Assembly: GCA_033558025.1 (NCBI GenBank)
Contig: JAUCEF010000012.1
Coordinates: 3,658,001-3,722,000 of the forward strand
Direction of reading: 5' to 3'
Length of the DNA stretch: 64,000 nt
Origin: Phytophthora sp. 'mugwort'
Taxonomy: Eukaryota; Oomycota; Peronosporomycetes; Peronosporales; Peronosporaceae
Under the pieces are notes generated by a model. That model did no database searches. It was not told where the DNA came from and was given only the letters and a program-made list of their open reading frames with translations. Both the position numbers and the translations under genes were made by a program. Positions 50,270 to 58,594 of the stretch are shown here, in pieces (positions within the stretch are counted from its first letter, which is position 1; each line of letters opens with the position of its first letter).

Positions 50270-51703
50270 AGAATAGTTGTAAATCATACACCTCCCGAAT
50301 AACCTTGTTGGCATAATTCAACGTTTCTCGCAGTATACTATTGTACAATAATTCTCTACAAGATCTTGTTCGGAGCATTTAGGGCTCGCGTTTAAAATCG
50401 TTCGTTAACGAGGATAGTTTCAACTATTGAGCGATGAGCATGGACCTTATGTCCGTATATCGTCCTCGTCACCACAGACTCTCGCGGAGAGTCCCGGAGG
50501 GTTTGCGCTACAACGTCAGAAGCAACAAGTCGAGCCTAAGCGCCAAATCACGATAACATCCACCCGCATAGACTTGCTGTTCCTAGTCAAGTTGATGGCC
50601 AGACGGACACAATCGGAGTCAGCCACAGCTACAGACGCCCTTCAATCGTCCCATACTGAAGTCGTAAATAAGAGAACGGGATGAAGACCACCAAAGAGCA
50701 TCTTCGCGAGATCGAAGCGCAGCGCGAGAACGTCGTTAAGGCCTTAACGGGGGAGAAGAATCATTGGAGCAGCACCATTCGCAAACTCCCTTCAGCTGGC
50801 GCAGAAGCATGCTGAAACATCCTGGCATGCCAAGACTGGGCACTTAGCGTAAGAGACAACCACTGGCAAACGTAATTTCCTAGCTGTAGCTACAAGGCAA
50901 ACGCAGTGCGGCAGCGGTATATTAATCGGTTACGCAGGCCCGCCTTCAAGTTCAAGTGTCCTCCGTTGACTCACCGATCCCAAGCAGAAGATCCCAGAGC
51001 GGACGCCATAGCGACACCAGGAAGATCTGGGCCGGAACTGCGCCGCTGCTGCCACGCACAAGGAAGACAGGGTCATCACAGAATAGCAGCCACGCTTACG
51101 CATCTGCAGGGCGCGTCCTGCGCTCTCGCATCTAGCCAGCAGCCCACATCAAATGTACCCATACTAGCGTTGCCATGTGTGAAGTGTTCAGGCTGAACCC
51201 ACCTGAAACATCTGCTGGTGCAAGTGACTGCAGTGTACAATGCTTAGCAAAACAAGTAAGTCGTTTCTAAAGGTATAACCTCTAGTATTCGATGTTTTGA
51301 TATCATTACCACTAGTCATTTGTTCCTGTATAATACTATTATTTTGGTGTTAAATAAATAGTAAGGTAACCCTAACTGTAACAAACTACTATAAATATCC
51401 AAGTCAAAATGTGCCACGTACGCGTTGTATACAAATATGAAGTGAAATCAGGACCCCGCCCTAGTCCTAACCGGAGCCAGCTCGGGTAATGCGCTGGAGC
51501 GACCTGATTGACTGCGCGTGTATCGGAGTCGGCGCTTTCGGTGCAAAACCCGCATGCGAGGAATGAACTGGACGGGAGCTGCAGCAACGGATACCCTGCC
51601 TGATGCGCGGATCGAATTAGAGAGGATTGACAAAGAATAAGTGAAGGCACCTGTCAAAGTTTTGATCGGTAGGGTTTCGTTGTTGCGCCGTCGTCTCGGC
51701 GTA
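50270..51703. other. 1.4-kb region, possible gene remnants
   Basis: Frames at 50427-50684 and 50683-50814 (MKTTKEHLREIEAQRENVVK) look partly coding but do not connect into a clear gene. 50906-51196 is Arg/Pro-rich with no motif. AT-rich from 51240 to 51400. I make no gene call here. Confidence 0.3.
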
Positions 51704-54358
51704 ATGGCTGGGCGCTGTCTGGCAAGCAAAGATAATTGCCCAAGCTCGCGAGCAGAGCACAGACCCCACGCCGACATGATGACGTCGCCCCGAGAAGCGG
51801 CCGCCGCGGCGCCTACACGCGCGGAGGCGCCGCTGCGCCTTCACATCCCTGCGACAGGCAGTGGCGTCGCGCCACGCGCGCGCGCAACAGCCACAACTGG
51901 CGCCGGCGCCGGCGCCACGAAGGACGCGGCAAAAGGTACTGAGTCTGACGACATGCGCAGCCAGACGTGCGTTGAGTTCCTGCACATAATGAAGGAGTTC
52001 TCCGAGAGCTCGTGCGACGCCAGCGAGACCGTGCAGCGCGTGGACTCGCTAGTGAGCCAAGATGAACAACTGCTGCGACTGTTCCCGCTCTCGCGCACGC
52101 AGGAAGAGGACGAGGCCGCGCGGAAACTGCGGCGGGCGCTCGAGGCCGAAGACCACGAAAGTATCGACAGGATAGCCGCTAGAGATAACGAGAAGGAGAT
52201 GGACACGCAGGACGAACTACAGCGCTGGATGGATCTCGACTTAGGCGACCTCGACCACCACATGGACGTGTTCGACTTCCAACACACGCAGCCACAGCCG
52301 CTTGCGCTCAACGAGATCGCCACTACAGAAGGTGCTAGAACCGTCACACCAGTTGCACAAGTGGTGCCGCCCACGGCCTCGCCATTCATGAAGCGCGGCA
52401 CCAACGGATTCCTGCAACATAAGACCACTTCCGAGACATCCAAGACTACCGCGGGATACCTGAACGGGCAGCCCACGATGCTCGTGTCGCAAAGGCCGAT
52501 CACTGGTACTGCCGTGAAGAACTCGCCACTTAGCAAAAAATCTGTTACGGCTGCGTTATTCGAAGATGACGACGATGATGATCTGGATCTCGTGTTGAGC
52601 AGTGCGCCGCTCTCATCCGGCCCGCCTCTTAAGCGCGCCAAGCTCTCGCGACAAGCTAGCACACAGGCTCTGCGTGTATCAGTATCGCTAGACACAGAGA
52701 GTAAAGCCGAAACGGACGACGAGAGCAAAGCGGATGAAGACGAGGACGGCAATGTATGGGGTATGGAGAGCGATGGCTATGAGCACGACCTGCTTTCATC
52801 TATTGACCACGCCGTGCTGTGCGATCGCGAGAACCGGTTTTTGCAATGGGATCTGGAGGCTGCTCAGCAGCAAGAGCAGCGGAGGTTGCAGGCTAATGGT
52901 CTAATACGGAACGCTGCAACGTCACCAGATGTGGCTGGCCGAACTGCCAATGGAATGACTATCTCTACCAACCCAGCTATAAAAGGTCTCACTGCTATTC
53001 AAACCCAACGCTCGCTTCACCAACCCAACGACAAGATAATGGCATCGAGCCCTATCAGCAGCAAAAGCCCGTCGAATGTCGACATTGTGGAGGATTGGAA
53101 CAGCTTGGACTTTGGTACCTTCCAGAATCGCACTGTGAGCCACATTCTCAGCTCGTGTCTGCACAAGCGGAAGCTGCACCATCCCTATAAGAATCAGGTG
53201 CAGCTCGTGAACTTCAACGTCCCGGGCAGCGGCGATTCTACTTCAGGACGTACCACTGGACCGCATCCACACCAGCTTGGTGGGTCCTTGGCGACTAGTC
53301 TTGCCTTTGGTGGTCAACAGCACGCGGGTAATGGCTCGGACGGATCGACAATCAGCGGCTTTGTGCCACTACTTGCGACCGGTCATGAGAATGGTCTAGG
53401 TAATAGCAAGTCTCCGGGCAAGGGCGAGAAGAAGACGCCAAAGAAGCGTGAAGAACGCAAGCGACTGATGACGCTCAAGATGCAAGAGACTTTTGCGGAT
53501 CTGGAAGGCACATTCACGGAGCAAGATTTGGACGTCAAGGGAATCGTGGGCCCAGGCGCGTCGCTGTCCAAGATGGCTCTCTCGAAGTTGGAGAACCTGC
53601 CGTTGCCAGACCTTACGAACCTTCCCCAAGATCTGCGCGAACTCAAACGTAAGATTGAAGCCACTGAACACAAGGTGGAAGGAACGAAGCACCGTCACCG
53701 CAAGGGCGGCCCGTGCCCACGCTGTCAAGTTCAGAACCAGTTGCGCGCGGCCAAGCGTGCGTATCACAAGCGTGCCGTGGCGCACAAGAAGCTGCCGCAT
53801 GTAGTGGTCAACGCCGTCAACGACGAAGCGCAAGAGGCTGCTAACGCGCAGGCTGCTGCCGCTGCTACGCTTGAACTCGCTGGTAGCGTCACAGCAGCGA
53901 TGAAGGCTGCCGCCGGTGCAGGAACAAGAAAAGGGAGCACCGGCACTTTGGCGGCTGCTTCGGGCAATGCCTCTAGTGCTAAGGCGAGGGCTGCTTTGAC
54001 TGGTGTAACCAACTTCTCGACTGGAATATTGAAGCATGTCCAACGCCCTGCTGCATCTTCGGTCTCGTCGCCTTCTGGCTCGTTGTGCTCGACGTCTTCT
54101 GTTGCAACCACCGCTACTGTGGGGTCTACCAGCGGCTCGTCGTCGTCATCCTCTTGCGGTGGTGCCTCACCACCGCCTTCCTCGTCTGCTGCATCCATGA
54201 TGGCGCATATTCGAGGTCCATGTGGGAAAGCGTCATCGTCAGCAATGCCATTTTCATCGCCGTCGTCAGCATCGGTTTCGCCAGCTTCGGCTTCCAATCC
54301 GTCGTCGCCCGAGACGGCAGCGCATCAGCTGCAGCATGTTACTGTGTCATCCGGTTAA
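51704..54358 (+). CDS. large low-complexity protein of unknown function
   Basis: The open frame runs from 51641, but there only with GTG. The first ATG is 51704 (884 residues, MAGRCLASKDN); an alternative is MMTSPREAAA at 51776. Acidic, Ser-rich and Gln/Ala-rich tracts alternate with conserved-looking islands: a helical block after residue ~85 (VEFLHIMKEFSESSCDASET), a short DWNSLDFGTFQNRTVSHIL segment, and a basic region (KKREERKRLMTLKMQETFAD). A CxxC-containing stretch (GGPCPRCQVQNQLRAAKRAY) lies around residue 670. The C-terminus is Ala- then Ser-rich. Overall it resembles a nuclear regulatory protein, but I know no family. Strong GC-rich codon bias supports a real gene. Confidence 0.75.
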   Translation: MAGRCLASKDNCPSSRAEHRPHADMMTSPREAAAAAPTRAEAPLRLHIPATGSGVAPRARATATTGAGAGATKDAAKGTESDDMRSQTCVEFLHIMKEFSESSCDASETVQRVDSLVSQDEQLLRLFPLSRTQEEDEAARKLRRALEAEDHESIDRIAARDNEKEMDTQDELQRWMDLDLGDLDHHMDVFDFQHTQPQPLALNEIATTEGARTVTPVAQVVPPTASPFMKRGTNGFLQHKTTSETSKTTAGYLNGQPTMLVSQRPITGTAVKNSPLSKKSVTAALFEDDDDDDLDLVLSSAPLSSGPPLKRAKLSRQASTQALRVSVSLDTESKAETDDESKADEDEDGNVWGMESDGYEHDLLSSIDHAVLCDRENRFLQWDLEAAQQQEQRRLQANGLIRNAATSPDVAGRTANGMTISTNPAIKGLTAIQTQRSLHQPNDKIMASSPISSKSPSNVDIVEDWNSLDFGTFQNRTVSHILSSCLHKRKLHHPYKNQVQLVNFNVPGSGDSTSGRTTGPHPHQLGGSLATSLAFGGQQHAGNGSDGSTISGFVPLLATGHENGLGNSKSPGKGEKKTPKKREERKRLMTLKMQETFADLEGTFTEQDLDVKGIVGPGASLSKMALSKLENLPLPDLTNLPQDLRELKRKIEATEHKVEGTKHRHRKGGPCPRCQVQNQLRAAKRAYHKRAVAHKKLPHVVVNAVNDEAQEAANAQAAAAATLELAGSVTAAMKAAAGAGTRKGSTGTLAAASGNASSAKARAALTGVTNFSTGILKHVQRPAASSVSSPSGSLCSTSSVATTATVGSTSGSSSSSSCGGASPPPSSSAASMMAHIRGPCGKASSSAMPFSSPSSASVSPASASNPSSPETAAHQLQHVTVSSG

Positions 54359-54721
54359 GTTGGTTCTGAAAGTAATCAAGCGGCAGAGATCAAGCAGTCG
54401 GCTAGTGCAACAACGTACAGAGCCACGGCGTATTTATTAGTGTATCATGCCCCCATCATACGCCACGCGTGACCTGCGTTGCTTGGAAGCCGTCAAGTAG
54501 TTGTATAGCACAGTAGGGAGGGAGCTGGGTTGGATACCGGACGTGCAGCAGCACTGCAGTTCCTGTAGAGTGCGAAGGAGCCCAGTAACGCGCATTAAGA
54601 CCACAAAAAATAGAGAACCCACGCAGCTATCAGAGCCTTACTTCACCCTCTACCGAACTCTCTGAAAGCACCGCTTGTTGCAAATTACGTTGAAAATGTA
54701 TTGGTACCATCATAGTCACGC
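54359..54721. other. intergenic region between convergent genes
   Basis: No gene recognised; holds the 3' ends of the flanking genes. Confidence 0.4.
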
Positions 54722-55231
54722 TCAGTCCTGTGTTTCCTCTGCTTGCGGCCTGTTAATGATGTTGGCGTCCAGCAGCGCTAGACGCGCGCAACGACGTCGC
54801 AGTTTCTGCTCGGTCCACTGCATGTTATTGATCTTGACATCGCGCTCCATCTTCTTGTAGTTTTCGCCGTGCTTGGCGATGAGCTTGCGCAGGTATTTGG
54901 CCTCCTCCTCAGACACATTGTTGGCAGCGCGCTTGGGGTTGCGCTCGCCCAGGAAGTCGCTGTCCGGCACCTCGAAAAGACGCGCCTCGTCAGCAGCCTG
55001 AAGGGTTCCGTCGGCGTTCGAGATGCTCTGCAGCAGCGCCTGGTGCGCGTTCGGGTTGACCTGCAGCCCGAGGTTGGCGTAGTTCTGGCGAGTGGTGAGA
55101 TTGTGGTCCCAAACCTCCTGCACCTTGGGGTCGCGCACGAACTTGGTCTTGAACTTGCGCAGCGGCTTTTGCTTGCGGCGCCGCGTGACGACCTCCACGC
55201 GCTTCTTAATCTTCACGCCCAGCCGCACCAT
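54722..55231 (-). CDS. NOP16: nucleolar protein 16 (ribosome biogenesis)
   Basis: The ATG at 55231 gives 169 residues (MVRLGVKIKKRVEVVTRRRK); the longer frame begins with a GTG. The basic N-terminus is followed by KFVRDPKVQEVWDHNLTTRQ-NYANLGLQ, the family's tryptophan/NY motif. The conserved C-terminal block follows: EEEAKYLRKLIAKHGENYKK and MERDVKINNMQWTEQKLRRR. NOP16 works in the nucleolus in 60S ribosomal subunit assembly. The length fits the family (about 180-230). It is divergent from the folylpolyglutamate synthase gene, with 283 bp between the start codons. Confidence 0.9.
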   Translation of the reverse strand: MVRLGVKIKKRVEVVTRRRKQKPLRKFKTKFVRDPKVQEVWDHNLTTRQNYANLGLQVNPNAHQALLQSISNADGTLQAADEARLFEVPDSDFLGERNPKRAANNVSEEEAKYLRKLIAKHGENYKKMERDVKINNMQWTEQKLRRRCARLALLDANIINRPQAEETQD

Positions 55232-55514
55232 ATTCTTCACTTAATGACACAAGCCGTGGAGCTCCAATGGACAGTGACTGGCAATGTGTGACATGTGTGG
55301 CGGCATCAGCGCCAGCCAATGTTTTGTTCATTTTAGTGACATAGTGACATGCATCCAGCCAATCAAATTAAAGGATGCGTTCTTGAAACGGTTATTATTG
55401 GCCAGAAATATATCAAGCAGGAACACGGGAAGTGTATGTGCTCATTGCGCGATCGTCTTCGGCGACTTCACCTGGCCGTGACAGTTTCGGAGCATTGTCG
55501 CTCCTCGCTCCAGT
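55232..55514. promoter_or_regulatory. bidirectional promoter with CCAAT boxes
   Basis: The space between NOP16 and folylpolyglutamate synthase contains CCAAT at 55264-55268 and 55316-55320 and CCAATCA at 55359-55365, plus an initiator-like TTCATTTTAGTG at 55327-55338. Shared CCAAT boxes suggest NF-Y-driven coordinated expression of two growth genes. Confidence 0.5.
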
Positions 55515-57224
55515 ATGACGCTGACTGCATTCCCCGCAGTCGCCTCGCCCGTGGTGCCGGTCAAAGTGGCGCCTTCTAACGCCAGCAGCGCCACGTCAGC
55601 GCCCAGCAGCCCCATGAGCAGCTCAAGCAGCACCTCTGACCTGAGTCAGCAGGTGCAGGCGGCGCTGAATCGTCTGCTTGGCGTCAGCTCGGCGTTCAAG
55701 GATCTGCAGCCGGGCAAGGACACGCAGGTTTCCACGCGTGAGGAGACCATTGCCATGATGCAGCATTACCTCAAACGGCTACACGTGGACGACGTAGTGG
55801 ACAGTAACTCTCCCAGAGCGCTCTCGGTCGTGCATGTGGCTGGTACCAAGGGCAAAGGATCCACCTGCGCGATGGTGGAGCGCATTCTACGTCAGGCAGG
55901 CTACAAGACTGGTCTCTTCACGTCGCCTCACCTCGTATCGCCCTGCGAACGCTTTCGCATCAACGGAAAACCGATCGCGGACGACGTGTTCTTGAGGCAT
56001 TTCAATACTGTATGGGACGGACTGGAGAGTACGCAGGACCAAAGCGGACAGTATCCACCCATGGCCTGGTTCTTCCGTTTCCTCACGCTCATGGCGCTGC
56101 AACTCTTTGTTGACGAGCAGGTAGACGTCGTCGTGTTGGAGGTCGGACTCGGAGGACGGCTGGATGCGACGAATGTGTTCCGCAAACCGGTAGTATGCGG
56201 CATCTCGACGCTTGATCTGGACCACACCCGCGTCTTGGGTGAGACGCTGGACCTGATTGCCTACGCTAAGGCCGGTATCTTCAAGCCTGGGGTGCCTGCC
56301 TTTACCACTGCACAGGAGCCGCTTGCAATGCAGATGCTAGTAAAGTGCGCCTCTGAGACTGGCACGCCTCTGGTTCGAGTGCCGACGCTAGATGACTTTG
56401 GACCGGACGGAGTTAATTGCAAACTGGGTCTGCACGGAGATTACCAACGCACGAACGCAGGACTGGCTGTGGCGCTGGCATCGACCTGGCTGCGTAACAA
56501 ACGTGGAGAGGACGCTACCGCTCCGCTGCATCTCGCTGGTGCGCTTGAGCCGGTTGTGAAAGAAGGATTAAAGTTCGCGTTCTGGCCTGGCCGAGCGCAG
56601 CTGTGGGAGGATGAAGTGTACAAGATGCGTTTCTATATTGACGGCGCCCACACGTTGCGCAGCCTCGAGTGCTGTGTGGACTGGTTCCGCCAGGCTGCGG
56701 TTCGAACAACATGGGCCGATAAGCGTGTGCTCATCTTTACGATTCATCACGAGCGCAATGTGGCACAGCTCTTCGAGCCGCTTTTGAAGCAGCACTTTGA
56801 CCGCGTCTACTTTTGCCCGACGAGCTCATCGCGCCCGAGTCTGGCCAAGGTACACACGTTCTCAGAGGCACTGGAGATCGCAGGCTTCCAGGACGTAGTG
56901 GCCACGTATTCGTCTGAGGAACTAGCGGTACTGGATACTGTGAATAATGAAGCTCACCCGTGGCATACGACACTTTCTCGGATCTGGACTGGCTTGAAGA
57001 CCCATGTGATTAAGGAGGACCAGAGGAACTGCATCGTTGCTGTGAAGGACTCGGTCGTGGACTGTATCAATGAGCTGCGTGCACTCTCCGACGAAGCTGG
57101 CGTTTCATTGGTCGAGGGAGAGACCGTGAAGAGCGAGCAATGGAACGAAAACTTGAGTGTGTTGGTGACGGGGTCATTATACCTTGGCGGCGAAGCGCTG
57201 GACTTCCTGGGATGGCAGGAGTAA
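55515..57224 (+). CDS. FPGS: folylpolyglutamate synthase
   Basis: 569 residues, single exon. A Ser/Ala-rich leader of ~60 residues precedes the Mur-ligase fold, and could be a mitochondrial targeting sequence. The ATP P-loop is HVAGTKGKGSTCAMVERIL (~residue 108), followed by the family signature GLFTSPHLVSPCERFRINGK. Further blocks are VVVLEVGLGGRLDATNVF, AYAKAGIFKPGVPAFT, GLHGDYQRTNAGLAVALAS and FYIDGAHTLRSLECCVDWF. The enzyme adds glutamates to folates, which keeps them in the cell and makes them better cofactors for one-carbon metabolism. All core motifs are intact. Confidence 0.93.
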   Translation: MTLTAFPAVASPVVPVKVAPSNASSATSAPSSPMSSSSSTSDLSQQVQAALNRLLGVSSAFKDLQPGKDTQVSTREETIAMMQHYLKRLHVDDVVDSNSPRALSVVHVAGTKGKGSTCAMVERILRQAGYKTGLFTSPHLVSPCERFRINGKPIADDVFLRHFNTVWDGLESTQDQSGQYPPMAWFFRFLTLMALQLFVDEQVDVVVLEVGLGGRLDATNVFRKPVVCGISTLDLDHTRVLGETLDLIAYAKAGIFKPGVPAFTTAQEPLAMQMLVKCASETGTPLVRVPTLDDFGPDGVNCKLGLHGDYQRTNAGLAVALASTWLRNKRGEDATAPLHLAGALEPVVKEGLKFAFWPGRAQLWEDEVYKMRFYIDGAHTLRSLECCVDWFRQAAVRTTWADKRVLIFTIHHERNVAQLFEPLLKQHFDRVYFCPTSSSRPSLAKVHTFSEALEIAGFQDVVATYSSEELAVLDTVNNEAHPWHTTLSRIWTGLKTHVIKEDQRNCIVAVKDSVVDCINELRALSDEAGVSLVEGETVKSEQWNENLSVLVTGSLYLGGEALDFLGWQE

Positions 57225-57480
57225 ACCATTGAAGCGAGTGAGAAGACGCTAACAGGAACTCCATGCAACTCTCGGTGAGATATACACTCAGAGTTTCCAT
57301 GCAGTTTTTACCTAACGTTACAGCGCAACAAGAAAGAAAATCGTGTTATTTGGTGCAGAGTGAGAGAAATAAAGACATGAAAGTTCACTGTATTGTAGTA
57401 CGCAGTATGTACATATGTACAGTGGTAGAGTTCCCAACGTGATCGTGAACCTACCCCATGAGTATTTTTACTTGCCCTCT
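57225..57480. other. intergenic region
   Basis: Short, AT-rich; nothing recognised beyond the gene flanks. Confidence 0.35.
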
Positions 57481-58362
57481 ATGAGCAGGTCTCCGTGCCA
57501 CCGTTATACTAAACAAGTAAATTTGGTTGTGGTAAATGCAAATCATTCAATAAGGTTGTTTGTGCTGTGGCTCGCTGCGTCAGTTGGCTCGGCACACGCG
57601 TGGCTACGCGGCAGTGATGGCCGCGCGCAATGGGACTACGAGTGCCACTTCGAGAGACTCGACCTGCTGTCGCTGGAGTCCGAGCCCAGTTCCCGCTGCG
57701 CCGAATTGTGCCTCGCAGAGGCGAACTGCTCGCATTGGACGTGGACGTCGGAGGGAAACGGCATCTGTCAGCTGAAGCAGGGGGCGACCAACGCTGTGGT
57801 TCCCCACGCCAGCCACTTGTGTGGCTTCTTGCCGACCAAATTCGCCCTCGATGAAGCGCAGGCATTTAACTTGGGGCTCACACTCTCAGAAGAGCGAGAA
57901 GACGACTTTTACATGTCAGACGATGAGGCGGAGACGGCACTGCAGGTGCTCAGCTCTTTTCGGAGCAAGCGTGGGAAACCAAAACTCACGTTAGACGCGC
58001 GGTTGATTCTGATAGCTGATGAATTGGCGGCTTCGTGTCGTGATATGCCCTTCGCCACCAGCATGAAGGACGGAGAAGGGTACGAGTTCTTCCCTGTATT
58101 ATCATCTTCTATGGCGCCCAGGGGATTCACGGGTGAAGTGCACGCAGTGTCGGTTGCGGGGCCGCTGGACAGCTCCGTGAAGCAGGCGACCGAGTGGTGG
58201 ACAAGTAGAGTTGACCCCAAGACAGGTTTTTTTTCGGCCGATATGGCTGTTGTTGGATTCGCCAAACGCAAAGTTAGTTCATGCTGGGAAATAAAAGCTG
58301 GCAGTACTGGTGGCAGCTCTTCTGGCATTGTGTGGGTGTTGCTACTAGGGAAATCAGATTAA
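57481..58362 (+). CDS. secreted PAN/Apple plus CAP-like protein
   Basis: The frame is open from ATG 57415, but the ATG at 57481 (MSRSPCHRYTKQVNLVVVNA) better places a hydrophobic core (LFVLWLAASVGSAHA) near the N-terminus, giving 293 residues. Then comes a PAN/Apple-type module with the pattern ECHFERLDLLSLESEPSSRC-AELCLAEANCSHWTW-CQLKQG-HLCGF. From about residue 135 on is a region with the layout of a degenerate CAP/SCP domain (LTLDARLILIADELAASC; MAVVGFAKRKVSSCWEIKAG; GIVWVLLLGK), in which the typical catalytic-site His/Glu are not clear. PAN modules bind carbohydrate or protein. It is probably an extracellular adhesion or wall protein. Confidence 0.65.
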   Translation: MSRSPCHRYTKQVNLVVVNANHSIRLFVLWLAASVGSAHAWLRGSDGRAQWDYECHFERLDLLSLESEPSSRCAELCLAEANCSHWTWTSEGNGICQLKQGATNAVVPHASHLCGFLPTKFALDEAQAFNLGLTLSEEREDDFYMSDDEAETALQVLSSFRSKRGKPKLTLDARLILIADELAASCRDMPFATSMKDGEGYEFFPVLSSSMAPRGFTGEVHAVSVAGPLDSSVKQATEWWTSRVDPKTGFFSADMAVVGFAKRKVSSCWEIKAGSTGGSSSGIVWVLLLGKSD

Positions 58363-58548
58363 AAACATGTTGATTGGTTGCCATGACTTTTGGTGAGTCG
58401 TAATGTCTAACAGTAAATGTACGTTCAGCTTTTGGCAATAAGGCATAGTTGTATATTTGTCAATCTCGTTGCCAGTATTCATTGCGTTTGCTATTTACGT
58501 AAAGTGGCCAAGTGCCTATCTTCACCGGCTAATTATAATTGTCAAACC

Positions 58549-58562
58549 TCATTTCCTATCTT
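58549..58562 (+). promoter_or_regulatory. oomycete initiator-like element of channel gene
   Basis: TCATTTCCTATCTT fits the oomycete initiator core and lies 46 bp before the ATG at 58595, which supports that start over the longer open frame. Confidence 0.5.
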
Positions 58563-58594
58563 CACTAACAGAAAGTAATTCGTCTCGCGCCATC

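Noticed and set aside
51841..52752. 303-residue minus-strand Ser-rich frame
   Set aside because: Antisense shadow of the large plus-strand gene at 51704-54358.
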